DNA of 64,000 nucleotides from the NCBI GenBank assembly GCA_963848115.1, contig CAWKCP010000007.1:682001-746000 (forward strand), written 5' to 3'. Made by a program: the position numbers and the translations under genes. The stretch comes from JAWKOK01 sp963848115 (GTDB taxonomy: Bacteria > Chloroflexota > Anaerolineae > Caldilineales > Caldilineaceae). Positions 35,563 through 45,126 of the stretch are shown here, piece by piece; position 1 is the first letter of the stretch, and every line of letters starts with the position of its first letter. Below the pieces are notes generated by a model. It was not told the DNA's origin and made no database searches. It saw only the letters and a program-made list of their open reading frames with translations.

Positions 35563-38500
35563 GAGGGTCGGTACCTCCCATCGTCATCCTGAGCAAGTTG
35601 ACCCGGCACTGCGTAGATAGTGACACGATCATTGCCGTAGATGGGAATGAGTAGGCCCTCACTTGCCATCTGTTCCAGCTTTTCGACGCCCGCCCGATGC
35701 TGATGTCGCTCCAACTGCCCGACATAAATCAGCGCCACATCCAGGTCATCCATCAACTCAATCGTCCGATCCACATCGGCTGTGTTCCAAAACTCGCGGT
35801 GCAGGCCGTCTCGTTCGCCCACGAGATCGCCGTAGCGCTGTTCTGACGCATGCATACCCCGCAGCCCGCTCAGTCCCGTCAAGCTGGCGACACGCGTACC
35901 GCCGGCCCGATAATAGTCGACCTCAGCGCTCTCAACCAGGACAGGATTGCCTCGCACGTTTTCCAGCAACCACTGAATGGCGGCCCAGTCATGTTCCAAC
36001 TCGACCACATTGCCGGCATCCGGCCACGTATAGGTTCCATTCTCCATAAACGCGAGCCCGTTGAGCGTGCCGAGCGGTGGCCGCCAGCCGATCAATCTTT
36101 GATCGACACGTGCAGGTGTGCCAAAGAGCGGATAGGCAAGGCTCGCCGCGATCAGCAGCACAAGCAGGCCGGCCCATACGTAACGCCAAATTCGCTTTGA
36201 CTTGACGTCGCGATCCGCTACGGGGGTCTGCTGTCTCAACACGAATCCACGCCAGAGCCGCGGCAGTGCAATCGCGGCCGCAACGCCCCAAATAACCCAG
36301 ACCTGGCTGAAGAACTTGAAGAGCGTGTTCATTCGATACCAGTCGCCGCCCTGGAGAAAATCCTTGAGATAGACAACCTGAGTGCCGGCAAGAATCGCGA
36401 ACCCGGTGACCGCGAGCAGAGCGACAAAGATGCTTCCGGCGTCAGCTTCGCGGCCGCGTCGCCAGAGCAGCAGAAATGCCAGGCCCAACAGCGGCAGACA
36501 GAGCGCAAGCACAGCCCGGTCCATCCAGAGCGCAACCGCTGCGGCCAGCAACGCTAATGGCACGATCCAACGAGCCAGTTCATAGGCAAGCGTCGACCGC
36601 TTGACAATCAGGCGCTGCAAGTAAAGCACGCGTGGCAGTCGGTCGAACCGGCGCAGGCTCATACTGAGCGTCCGCTCAACCCCCGTGGGACGTACATGCT
36701 GCCCTGCTTCTACCTGACGCGGGCCTGCCGGTCGGGAAGCGGCAAAAAAGATCCAGCTTGTCAGCACAAAGAAAAACAGTCCCCAGATCAACAACCAGAT
36801 GCCCAGTTTATCTCCCGCTCGTACCATTCCCACGCCGCTGGCACCGATGTTTTGATACGTACTGAAGAAGGGCCAGTAGGCCAGAAAGGCGCCGAACAGG
36901 TAGAGCACGCCGAACACGACCGTCCGACCCCATTGGATATACCCGTCCCGATAGAACTGACTGACCATGAAGGCCAACAGACCCAGTCCAAGGTAAGTCG
37001 GAAGTTCCCAAAGATTGACCGTAGCCAATGTGCCCAGCATGAGCGAAAGCAAGGCCAGCAATGCGCTGCCGCGTAGACGGTGTTCACTCCAACCGGCAGG
37101 CTCTAGGAAGAGCGCAAGTAGAATTCCGAGAAACAAGAGCGAAAACGGAATGCCGATCAGGTGAGGGTGCAGATCGGCAAAGAGAAAACTCCAGAAGGGA
37201 AATTCATTGATGGTACTGGGGATGACGCGGCTGGGACCCCAGAAGTCATAGGATGGAAGAGTGGGATCGGATGAAATCGCCGAGACGGCACGCACGATGC
37301 CATCAAGCCCAGGAACGGCACTGCTAAACGTGGATTCGCCTGTCCGCGCGAAGCTACGCACAAGTTGGGCAAATCCATCCAGGTTGCCCAAGATGGTCAC
37401 AAAAAGCGGGGCCAGCAAAGCGATCACGATTCCATGCCGCCATCCGGCAGGGTCGACCAGTTCAGTTGCACTGTTTGGTTGATCCGCAACCTGTTCCGCC
37501 ATCGCCGCTTCGACCGATTGCGACGACGGAGCCGTCGGTACGTCGGTCGCGAGTTCGGCGTCTGACGATGCCGGCGGCTCATCCACAAGCGACATAGGTT
37601 CCTGAACCGTCGAAGGACTTCCGATCGAGTCCCCGGTGTCATCGGGTTCTGCGAGGTCATCGGCAGGCTGGTCGGCTGGTGCGAGATCGGGAAAACCAGG
37701 ATCTGAGGCTATCAAACCGGAATCCGCCGATCGACGGTCGCGGACAGCCGAGTAGGCAACAGCAAAGGCGTTGCTCACCGTCAGTGCAAACAGCGTGGGT
37801 ATGGCCAGGTTGAAGGCGACCTCGGCATAGATCCCCGTCAGCTTGATCAGATACGCGACCAGGTAGATGCCAAAATAGTAGTAGTTGATCTGCCCGCCGG
37901 CGAAGTGTGGATCGACCGGGGGGAAGGTCGGGCTGCGCAGGATGCCGTTGAGAAAGGCGAATTCCATGAACTTTTCGCCGCCGAACCAGGGCTGCCAGAG
38001 ATCCGGGTTCAAGAGACGGATCATCACAAAGAGGCCGAATGCAATCGCGAAAATCAGCTCTGCACAAACGATCAACGGCCAGTTCTTGTGCAGATAACGC
38101 AATAGACTCCGGCGTTGAAAATAGGCCAGGAACGCTCCGCCAATGCCAAGCAGCAGAACGACACTCCAGGCGCTGCGAACCGAGTTCTGAATCCAACCGA
38201 GACTCGCCAACCACCAGAGCAACCAGCCGCTGATCAGCCACCCCAGGGAACGGCTGAACAGGTACCCCCGATCACGCAACGGTCTGAAGATGCCAAATGC
38301 ATAGGGCCATGCAATCCAACCCAGCAGAGCCACGACAAACCACCACCAGATGACGGCGATACCGCTGTTTCCGCTGGCGAGCTGATTCCAGCGGTAATCG
38401 TCAACGACGGGCATCTGGTCCAGGGGCGTCGCCAGATCCAAGGAGGCACGGTCATCGGCATCGAGTTCCGCCCCGCCAATCACGCTACTCTCGTAGCCGG

Positions 38501-40778
38501 AAACCTGGCCGGAAACCAGGCCAATGACCCGATTCAACAGCCCTTCGCTCTCACTCTCCGGACTACTACCCAGACCGATCATGCTGAGGAACGGGCTCAG
38601 TGGCGAGTCCTTGCCGCGGTACCAGGGAACTGCCTCGTCCCATGTGCCGGCGAAGATGGCATCGTATTCAGCATCGCTCAGCTGGCGCACCTTGCGGAAG
38701 ACGGTTGCCTGGGGATGGTCATAGAGGCTCCAGCTTTCGTCGGCGTGACGGTCGTCAAACTCGACACCGAAGAGGCTTGGCGGCGACGTCTGATCAAGCG
38801 CAAGCTCAAAACCAAGGCTGCCGTCCCACATCGACTCATAGTAGAGGTTCGTCATGGGGTAGCGCTCGGGCAGCTCGTCAACGCTGTCATAGATCCGTTT
38901 GGAGCTGTAGACGACGTAGTCCGCCTCCTTCAGCTTGGCACGCATCACTTCATATTTTTGTGCCGTATCCTCTTCGTACGGGCTCCAGTCAATATTGTAG
39001 AGACCGGTCGAGCCCATATCCATGCCTGCTTCGCCGGGAATGCTCTTGGGCAAGGGATCGTCCCACAGTTCCCAAAGAATGGCGGAGCCTTGCGGGACAT
39101 TTTCATAGATCCAACGGCTGGCGCTGATCCACGTGTGTTCACGGCCATAGACGCCGTTGACATAGGCGAACGACCAGAACAGGCCGCCAGCGAGGCCCAC
39201 AGCAGTGAACGCGATGGCCAGGATCTGAGCCGCGCGCTGTTTTGGGGATCGACCTTGCTGCGTGCTGCTTGCTGCGTGAGCTAGGGCAATCGCTGTGGGA
39301 TCCAGCGAGTGGGCCTCGACATCGAGCGAATCACCGGCCACAACCAGATCGACGTCGCCGTCGCGGTCAATTTCAGAACGAGCTCCCGCCTCCGACGCCA
39401 CAACCGTCAATTCGTCGGCCTCTATTGCTGCCGTTTCGCCGCTCTCTGACACTCGCTCCCCGCTTCCTATTCGCCACAACCGCCAAATCATCCCGGCTGC
39501 AAACAACATGACGAAAGGCAGTAGGGGCAACATGTAGCGGTTGAATTTTGCGAGGAAGGCCCCAGTCAGGCCGAAATAGGGAACGACCCAGGCCCAGACG
39601 ATCAACTCGGCCTGTCGCTCGGCCGGGACGGCTCTCCATCGCCGGCGGGCGAAAATGCGACTGATGACGGTTACGGCCATGGCGTACAGGGTCCGCACAA
39701 GTTCGACACCTGCGACCAACACGCCGGCTGCCGCCACGCTGCCCAATGCCAGACCGATGCCCCAGCGCAACTGCTGATCGATGAAGTAGAGATAGGGCAC
39801 CGTATTGCGATATTGGCGTGTGAAGGGGAAGTCGGCGACCCCGCGCACCATGCGACCTTGCTCGACCAAAGTCGCATTGACAAAACTCATCCAGTCCAGC
39901 ACGGCATAAGGACTGGTGACGGCAAAGGTCATGGATGCAAGCAGGAAGGCGATGGGCAGACCGGCCAGGGCGTGAAGTTCGTCACGGCTGGCGTTATCAG
40001 TCACGCCCGAGACCGCCCGTTGCTGGGCCACATCCCAGAAGACGATGACAGCAGCCACGACAGGCACTGCCAGCACGGGCAGCGCGCTGAACTTGGATGA
40101 GATGGCTAACCCGGCCGCCACGCCCGTCAGCGACGCGGCCCCAATCGACCGATCCTGGATCATCTTGACGCCACCCAGGACTGCAAGAACCGTGAAGGTC
40201 GTGCTGGCCGGATCCATGGCAAAGAAATGGCTGAGTTGAATGGCCTGTGCGGTGAATGCATAGAAGCCGGCCGCTATCAGACCGGTGGTCGGCGAGTAGA
40301 TCCTGCGACCCAGCAGAAAGAGCAGCAGAATCGTCAACGTATCCAGCAGCGCCATGGTCAGGCGGCCCGCAACAGCAATGGCGTCGCAGGCGTGATCAGC
40401 ACGTGCCATCAACGAGACAGTCTCCGCCGGCGCGCCCAGTCGTTCAGCGATCGGGGCGACTCGATGGAACAACTCGCCCATGGCCACGCCCATGTAAAGG
40501 GGCAGATGACCATACGTGAACCCACGCCGCTCTTGGCGCGCCACATCCCAGAGTGGGTTCATTGGGCTCTGTCTCGGATCTTTGAAGGATTCCCAACTAT
40601 CGGGGAGATGAATCGTGGGGGCGTAGAAGCACGCTGTGCTGCGCTCGTCGGGATGGCTGCCGATGCCGCGATCGAAATTGATGTTCCAGGTACGCAAAGC
40701 AAAGCCGGCGGCTAGAATCAGCGCAAGCAGAAGGTAGAGCATCAATTGGTTCGGTCGAACTCTATTTTGAACCGACAT
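35559..40778 (-). CDS. Fusion of GT39-like glycosyltransferase and DUF2298 domain, giant membrane protein
   Basis: A giant of about 1739 residues. The N-terminal 440 residues are a GT39-like domain with the catalytic-type loop GIGSHPDERSTACFYA and many membrane segments. A soluble linker with WISASRWIYENVPQGSAILWE and conserved outer-domain features follows (about 530-840). The last 870 residues are a full DUF2298 unit: GGQINYYYFGIYLVAYL, then NEFPFWSFLFADLHPHLIGIP, many membrane segments and DVALIYVGQLERHQHRAG near the end. It is thus a fusion of two functions that are separate in neighbours. The ATG at 40778 is preferred over a TTG at 40787. It heads the tandem minus-strand series and overlaps the next gene by four bases. 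Confidence 0.92.
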   Translation of the reverse strand: MSVQNRVRPNQLMLYLLLALILAAGFALRTWNINFDRGIGSHPDERSTACFYAPTIHLPDSWESFKDPRQSPMNPLWDVARQERRGFTYGHLPLYMGVAMGELFHRVAPIAERLGAPAETVSLMARADHACDAIAVAGRLTMALLDTLTILLLFLLGRRIYSPTTGLIAAGFYAFTAQAIQLSHFFAMDPASTTFTVLAVLGGVKMIQDRSIGAASLTGVAAGLAISSKFSALPVLAVPVVAAVIVFWDVAQQRAVSGVTDNASRDELHALAGLPIAFLLASMTFAVTSPYAVLDWMSFVNATLVEQGRMVRGVADFPFTRQYRNTVPYLYFIDQQLRWGIGLALGSVAAAGVLVAGVELVRTLYAMAVTVISRIFARRRWRAVPAERQAELIVWAWVVPYFGLTGAFLAKFNRYMLPLLPFVMLFAAGMIWRLWRIGSGERVSESGETAAIEADELTVVASEAGARSEIDRDGDVDLVVAGDSLDVEAHSLDPTAIALAHAASSTQQGRSPKQRAAQILAIAFTAVGLAGGLFWSFAYVNGVYGREHTWISASRWIYENVPQGSAILWELWDDPLPKSIPGEAGMDMGSTGLYNIDWSPYEEDTAQKYEVMRAKLKEADYVVYSSKRIYDSVDELPERYPMTNLYYESMWDGSLGFELALDQTSPPSLFGVEFDDRHADESWSLYDHPQATVFRKVRQLSDAEYDAIFAGTWDEAVPWYRGKDSPLSPFLSMIGLGSSPESESEGLLNRVIGLVSGQVSGYESSVIGGAELDADDRASLDLATPLDQMPVVDDYRWNQLASGNSGIAVIWWWFVVALLGWIAWPYAFGIFRPLRDRGYLFSRSLGWLISGWLLWWLASLGWIQNSVRSAWSVVLLLGIGGAFLAYFQRRSLLRYLHKNWPLIVCAELIFAIAFGLFVMIRLLNPDLWQPWFGGEKFMEFAFLNGILRSPTFPPVDPHFAGGQINYYYFGIYLVAYLIKLTGIYAEVAFNLAIPTLFALTVSNAFAVAYSAVRDRRSADSGLIASDPGFPDLAPADQPADDLAEPDDTGDSIGSPSTVQEPMSLVDEPPASSDAELATDVPTAPSSQSVEAAMAEQVADQPNSATELVDPAGWRHGIVIALLAPLFVTILGNLDGFAQLVRSFARTGESTFSSAVPGLDGIVRAVSAISSDPTLPSYDFWGPSRVIPSTINEFPFWSFLFADLHPHLIGIPFSLLFLGILLALFLEPAGWSEHRLRGSALLALLSLMLGTLATVNLWELPTYLGLGLLAFMVSQFYRDGYIQWGRTVVFGVLYLFGAFLAYWPFFSTYQNIGASGVGMVRAGDKLGIWLLIWGLFFFVLTSWIFFAASRPAGPRQVEAGQHVRPTGVERTLSMSLRRFDRLPRVLYLQRLIVKRSTLAYELARWIVPLALLAAAVALWMDRAVLALCLPLLGLAFLLLWRRGREADAGSIFVALLAVTGFAILAGTQVVYLKDFLQGGDWYRMNTLFKFFSQVWVIWGVAAAIALPRLWRGFVLRQQTPVADRDVKSKRIWRYVWAGLLVLLIAASLAYPLFGTPARVDQRLIGWRPPLGTLNGLAFMENGTYTWPDAGNVVELEHDWAAIQWLLENVRGNPVLVESAEVDYYRAGGTRVASLTGLSGLRGMHASEQRYGDLVGERDGLHREFWNTADVDRTIELMDDLDVALIYVGQLERHQHRAGVEKLEQMASEGLLIPIYGNDRVTIYAVPGQLAQDDDGRYRPS

Positions 40779-40892
40779 GAACGGCAATAGCGCAATCTTG
40801 TGCTTGTTTACGAAGCCCGCATCTGTTTGCCGTTTTGGTCAAGGCTCCATGGAGCACCGGCAATTGAGGGCTGGGAATAGGGACAGTGCAAC

Positions 40893-42413
40893 CTACTGGG
40901 GTACCCGCGGCCAATTGGGTACCACCCAGGTGATCTGATAGTCAGCCGGCGGCGGCCACAGCAAATAGACGTCGACCCACGCGCCCCAAATTTCCAGGTT
41001 GGCATCATCGAAGCCAAGATCGATACGCCGGGAGCGAATGGCAGAGCCGGTATCCAGGGCGTCACCGATACCGTAGTCAGGCACATAAACCTGTGAACGC
41101 AGCGGGATGATATTCGGGTCCACCGCAACAACGCCCTTACGCATTGGCTCGCCGCTGTAGGTCTTCCCGTACCAGGGATGATCCGGCGAAAGTCCGGCCG
41201 TTCCCGCACTATAACTCGACGCACGCATTCTGATCTTTCGCCAGTAGGTAATCAGCCCTCCATCGTCGGTTGTAATTGTCTTTGGTGTGATCTGCGTCCC
41301 GTAGGCGATCACGCGTTGCGCCGGTTGCTGAGCGATCCAGGTGTCCTCAAACAGACGATCCACCTCTTCACCATTCTCATAACGAACCCGTTCGCGCGTC
41401 CGGGTGATTCCTTCAGCCCCCGCCGCAATCGTCTGCTGGGTGTCTATCGGAAGATTTGCGTCCGGTTCAAAGACCGTCTCGAACGGCGCGATCTCCTCAG
41501 AGACCTCAACATCTTCACTGATTCGGGTCACTTTGACGGCGATGTTGTCGTAAACTGCGGTCTGAAGCGGCGGCGTCACCTTATCCAGGCCCAACAGCCC
41601 GACATTCATCTCGCTCAATAGATCAGCAACTGTCTCGGCACGCGAGCGGGTCTTGATGAAGGCGCCGTCCACCTCAAGACTGAGCGGCGTACTACGCTGA
41701 ATCGAGACACGCAAACCATTGCTGATTGGACTGCCCAAACTCGGTTGGACCCTATCGCCCAGGTAAAGCGTAATCTTGGCGTCGCGCAGCGCTTCGCCGA
41801 CCGTCTGTGCGGTTGATCGTATGTCAAAAGGAAGCCCGCCGTCTTCGATGACAATCGGGGTCGAGCGGGTCAACCGTAACTGAGACCGAGTGTGCTGGAT
41901 ATCGTTCCATGCATAGCCACGGTTGAAGCCACGCGGCTTCTGGACCAGCAACGGCGGCGGCAATGCATCTTCAAGGCCTATGGAGAGGCCATCGACCACA
42001 ACCCGATCTGCCGGATCAAAGCTGACTCCGGCAGCGGTCAACACGTCGGCGGGCGTTTCACCCCAAACAGCAACGCGTAGATCTCGTCCGTCAGCGAGCA
42101 CTCGTATCGGCCGGGGCCGCTCCACGCGCAGCGCCGTTGGCTGCGAAGCAGTCTCGGGGTTAGACACCGTTACCCGCGCCGATGCCTGAGCGGTCAATCC
42201 GAGATCGACCAGCAGCCTGTCAATATCGCGTCGATGGGTTCTGACCGTATCTGTGATGCCGTCCACTTCAACGCTGACCGGCCGTGCCGTACCTGAAGCA
42301 AGCACGAAAAGCAATGCAGCGACGACGATCATTGCGATGAGATCGACAACAAACGACGAAAGTCTGCCGACCGATCTGACGCTCCTCTGTTCTCCTGCTA
42401 CAAGCGATGACAT
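40893..42413 (-). CDS. Cell-wall protein with DUF348 repeats, G5 domain and 3D domain (YabE-like)
   Basis: An exported wall-associated protein related to YabE/resuscitation-promoting-factor types. After a membrane segment (VVDLIAMIVVAALLFVLASG) three DUF348 ubiquitin-like repeats are seen (VEVDGITDTVRTH, VLADGRDLRVAVWGETPADVL, EVDGAFIKTRSRAETVADLL), then a G5-like region (TRISEDVEVSEEIAPFETVF to TWIAQQPAQRVIAYGT), and a C-terminal 3D beta-barrel: GVVAVDPNIIPLRSQVYVPDYG with the three aspartates (VDP, DALDTG, RIDLGF). The start at 42413 sits eight bases after a promoter-like TACAAT, so the mRNA may be leaderless; reading from 42503 overlaps the divergent gene. It probably cuts or binds peptidoglycan. 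Confidence 0.9.
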   Translation of the reverse strand: MSSLVAGEQRSVRSVGRLSSFVVDLIAMIVVAALLFVLASGTARPVSVEVDGITDTVRTHRRDIDRLLVDLGLTAQASARVTVSNPETASQPTALRVERPRPIRVLADGRDLRVAVWGETPADVLTAAGVSFDPADRVVVDGLSIGLEDALPPPLLVQKPRGFNRGYAWNDIQHTRSQLRLTRSTPIVIEDGGLPFDIRSTAQTVGEALRDAKITLYLGDRVQPSLGSPISNGLRVSIQRSTPLSLEVDGAFIKTRSRAETVADLLSEMNVGLLGLDKVTPPLQTAVYDNIAVKVTRISEDVEVSEEIAPFETVFEPDANLPIDTQQTIAAGAEGITRTRERVRYENGEEVDRLFEDTWIAQQPAQRVIAYGTQITPKTITTDDGGLITYWRKIRMRASSYSAGTAGLSPDHPWYGKTYSGEPMRKGVVAVDPNIIPLRSQVYVPDYGIGDALDTGSAIRSRRIDLGFDDANLEIWGAWVDVYLLWPPPADYQITWVVPNWPRVPQ

Positions 42414-42420
42414 GGGAGCA

Positions 42421-42449
42421 ATTGTATCCAATTGCGGTCTGATCGCCAA
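42421..42449 (-). promoter_or_regulatory. Predicted sigma-70-type promoter of the G5/3D gene
   Basis: On the minus strand TTGGCG (42449-42444) and TACAAT (42426-42421) are separated by 17 bases. The ATG at 42413 follows the -10 box after seven bases, so transcription would begin at or next to the start codon (leaderless mRNA). Matches to consensus are 4/6 and 5/6; no experiment supports it. Confidence 0.45.
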
Positions 42450-42511
42450 AGGATATGGAGTGGCGTCTCGGCTTTGCTCGCCGGTTGCGCTGTGTGATAG
42501 CATCCAGTATT

Positions 42512-45079
42512 GTGAATCACCGAAATCCGCATGACTGGAACAGAACGTATCGGCTGCTGCTCCTGACCGGGCTGTTGGCGGCTCTGGCGCTACGCGTCTA
42601 TCGCCTGGGTCTGGAATCCCTCTGGTACGACGAGACGGTCAGCGCCTACCTATCAAGCTTAACGCCACAAGAGGTCATGCGGCATACAGCCGGTGACATC
42701 CATCCGCCCGGCTACTATCTGATGTTACTGGCCTGGCGCACCATCGTTGATCCGACTTTGAGCCACGGCCTGGAGTACCTGCTGGGCTGGTCCAGCCTGG
42801 CGTGGGGCATGCTCGTGGTCGCGCTGCTCTATCCGCTTGGACGCAAACTACTCGACAGACGATCTGCCGTGATCGCCGTCTGGCTTGCGGCCGTCAACCC
42901 GTTCCACGTATGGTACAGCCAGGAAGTCCGGATGTACACCATGGGCGCAGCACTGGGGCTATTATGCCTGTGGGCTGCGCTCAAATGGCGTGAAGCAGGG
43001 TCAGGCCGCCGGATCTTTCTGGCACTCTATGTCGCATGTGCGGCCGGCGGCCTCTACACACTCTACTATTTCGCACTGCTTCTTGTGGCCATCAATCTGA
43101 TTGTACTGCTCCTGCTTTGGCGGGACCCCAGTGCTTCCCATGGCGCCTTCAGGGACTCTGTGTTGACATGGCTGGCGGCCCAAATCGGCGTGCTGTTGCT
43201 CTTTTCGCCCTGGCTGCCGATTCTGTGGCGCCAGGCAAGCAATCCGCCGGTCCCCCCCTGGCGACAGCCCTGGACCACCTTGCCGGAGTTCATGGCAACG
43301 GTCGGCGAAAGCCTTTCGGGCCTCTTCGCCGGCCAAGCGCCGCCGGGAGGAATCCAATGGCCCTGGGCGCTGATTGCGCTTGCGGCTACGGCGATTTTCG
43401 TACTCTCCCCGGCAATCGAATCCACACCCCTGGACTCCAGGCCAGGAACAGGTATGGCACGCGGGAAGGGCTTTGAAGCACGCACTGTCATCCTGTCCTA
43501 CGTCTTCTTGCCGATAGGGATCCTATACATCGCGACGCTTCTGCTGACGCCGGTCTATCACGTGCGCTATCTCTATACGTACGCGCCGCCCTTCATGTTG
43601 ATCGTGGCGTCGTCAGTCTCTGTGCTATGGGCAAAACGGCGCTGGCTGGGCATCGGCTCGCTTGCCCTGGTCATCGGCATCAGTTTCGCCGGGCTGCAAC
43701 AGGCCTGGTTCAATCCCCTCTACCGAGCCGATGATCATCGAACAGCCGTAGCAGATCTCGCCGAACATTGGCGTCCAGACGATCTGATTCTAGTCAATGC
43801 AGGCTGGGCGTACACAGCGATCGACACCTATTGGCCACAGCAAGTCGACGGTCCGCACGGATCCAGACCGCCCCAATTGGCCGGCGTTTGGCGCTTCAGT
43901 GATATGCCCGATCCGGCCGTCATTGATCAGCCCATTGCAGCCGTAACCGGAAGCGTCGACGGCGAAGAAAGCTTGGGTTGGGGCGATCCTGACAGCGATT
44001 TTTTTGCCGTTACGCGCGGCGAAACCATCGCCGCCCTGGATGCATTGGCCCACGATTATGCGCGAATCTGGCATTATCGCATCTACGACACCGTCAACGA
44101 CCCCCAAGCGATAATACGCAATCGCCTCGCCGAAAACGGCGAGGCGATCTGGGAGACCGCCTACGCCGGACGGGATCACTTGCGGGTCCAGCTGTTTGCC
44201 AATACGGCTGACCAACTCAAAGAAGAGAGTGCACTTACGTCAGAAACCGCAATCGACTTCGGCGAAGCTCTGCGTCTCGCCCAGGCCACATCCCTGAGCA
44301 CAGTGAATGCCGGCGAAAAACTTTATGTTAACTTGGAGTGGTTGCCCTTGCCTACTTTTTCGAGTCTGGGAACCGGATTGGCCACGAGCATTCGCCTCTA
44401 CAACTCGGAGGAAGACCTGATCGCCCAGGCAGATGAGGCGCCCCTGCCATCGACGGAGGCGTGGCAGACGGGAGAGGAGGTGCGGCAACCACTTGCCCTG
44501 GCGGTGCCCGCTGCGGTCCGCCCGGGACAATATCGCTTGGAGTTGGTTGTCTATCGTCAAGATGACGGCACGCCCCTGTCATTGCCGGAAACGCCGAAGG
44601 TTGTAGAGGGGCAACGCCTGCGGCTGGGCCTAGTGGATATCCTGCCGGCAGAGGCCATCCAGCTTGCGACGGATTCATTGGCAAGATTTGACTACATCGA
44701 CCTGCTCGAGGCCGCTGTGACCCCAGATGCGGCCACACCCGAAAGTGAAATTCGTCTGGACCTGGTCTGGCGGCCACGCCCCAATGGCTACCGTGACAAC
44801 TATGTCGCCACCATTACAATACTTGACGAGAATGGCGATGCCGTAGGCTCCTGGTCAGAACCCCTGGGCGGCGCGCGCTACCCCAGCGGCCAGTGGCCCC
44901 CAGAGGTTCCGGTCATGGAAACACGTATGCTACCCTTAGCGAATGCCGTTCCGGCAGGCGATTACTCGGTGGTTCTCAGCGTCGAACGGAGCAGCGACGG
45001 ACTACCGATCAAAGCGAAGCGGGGCCGATTGCCTATGTACGACGACCATATCACGATCGGAAAACTGGCAATCGAATGA
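42512..45079 (+). CDS. Glycosyltransferase family 39 membrane protein
   Basis: A GT39 (dolichyl/polyprenyl-phosphate-mannose mannosyltransferase-like) protein of about 855 residues. The catalytic loop is canonical: GLESLWYDETVSAYLSS with the Asp-Glu pair, then DIHPPGYYLMLLAW. About 11 membrane segments fill residues 15-420, and two beta-rich extracytoplasmic modules follow to the C-terminus (with REITIL-like patterns such as EIRLDLVWRP and VATITILDENG). It transfers a lipid-linked sugar to an acceptor on the outer face; acceptor unknown. GTG at 42512 is the preferred start because the ATG at 42455 would overlap the divergent G5/3D coding region in its longer form; neither has a good Shine-Dalgarno. 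Confidence 0.9.
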   Translation: MNHRNPHDWNRTYRLLLLTGLLAALALRVYRLGLESLWYDETVSAYLSSLTPQEVMRHTAGDIHPPGYYLMLLAWRTIVDPTLSHGLEYLLGWSSLAWGMLVVALLYPLGRKLLDRRSAVIAVWLAAVNPFHVWYSQEVRMYTMGAALGLLCLWAALKWREAGSGRRIFLALYVACAAGGLYTLYYFALLLVAINLIVLLLLWRDPSASHGAFRDSVLTWLAAQIGVLLLFSPWLPILWRQASNPPVPPWRQPWTTLPEFMATVGESLSGLFAGQAPPGGIQWPWALIALAATAIFVLSPAIESTPLDSRPGTGMARGKGFEARTVILSYVFLPIGILYIATLLLTPVYHVRYLYTYAPPFMLIVASSVSVLWAKRRWLGIGSLALVIGISFAGLQQAWFNPLYRADDHRTAVADLAEHWRPDDLILVNAGWAYTAIDTYWPQQVDGPHGSRPPQLAGVWRFSDMPDPAVIDQPIAAVTGSVDGEESLGWGDPDSDFFAVTRGETIAALDALAHDYARIWHYRIYDTVNDPQAIIRNRLAENGEAIWETAYAGRDHLRVQLFANTADQLKEESALTSETAIDFGEALRLAQATSLSTVNAGEKLYVNLEWLPLPTFSSLGTGLATSIRLYNSEEDLIAQADEAPLPSTEAWQTGEEVRQPLALAVPAAVRPGQYRLELVVYRQDDGTPLSLPETPKVVEGQRLRLGLVDILPAEAIQLATDSLARFDYIDLLEAAVTPDAATPESEIRLDLVWRPRPNGYRDNYVATITILDENGDAVGSWSEPLGGARYPSGQWPPEVPVMETRMLPLANAVPAGDYSVVLSVERSSDGLPIKAKRGRLPMYDDHITIGKLAIE

Positions 45080-45126
45080 GCGATGGTGGCCAAAGTAGCC
45101 GCCGAGATTAGAGGAGAGGAAAACCG

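Noticed and set aside
44240..44777. Minus-strand ORFs opposite the GT39 gene
   Set aside because: Antisense shadows with no ribosome site or domain.
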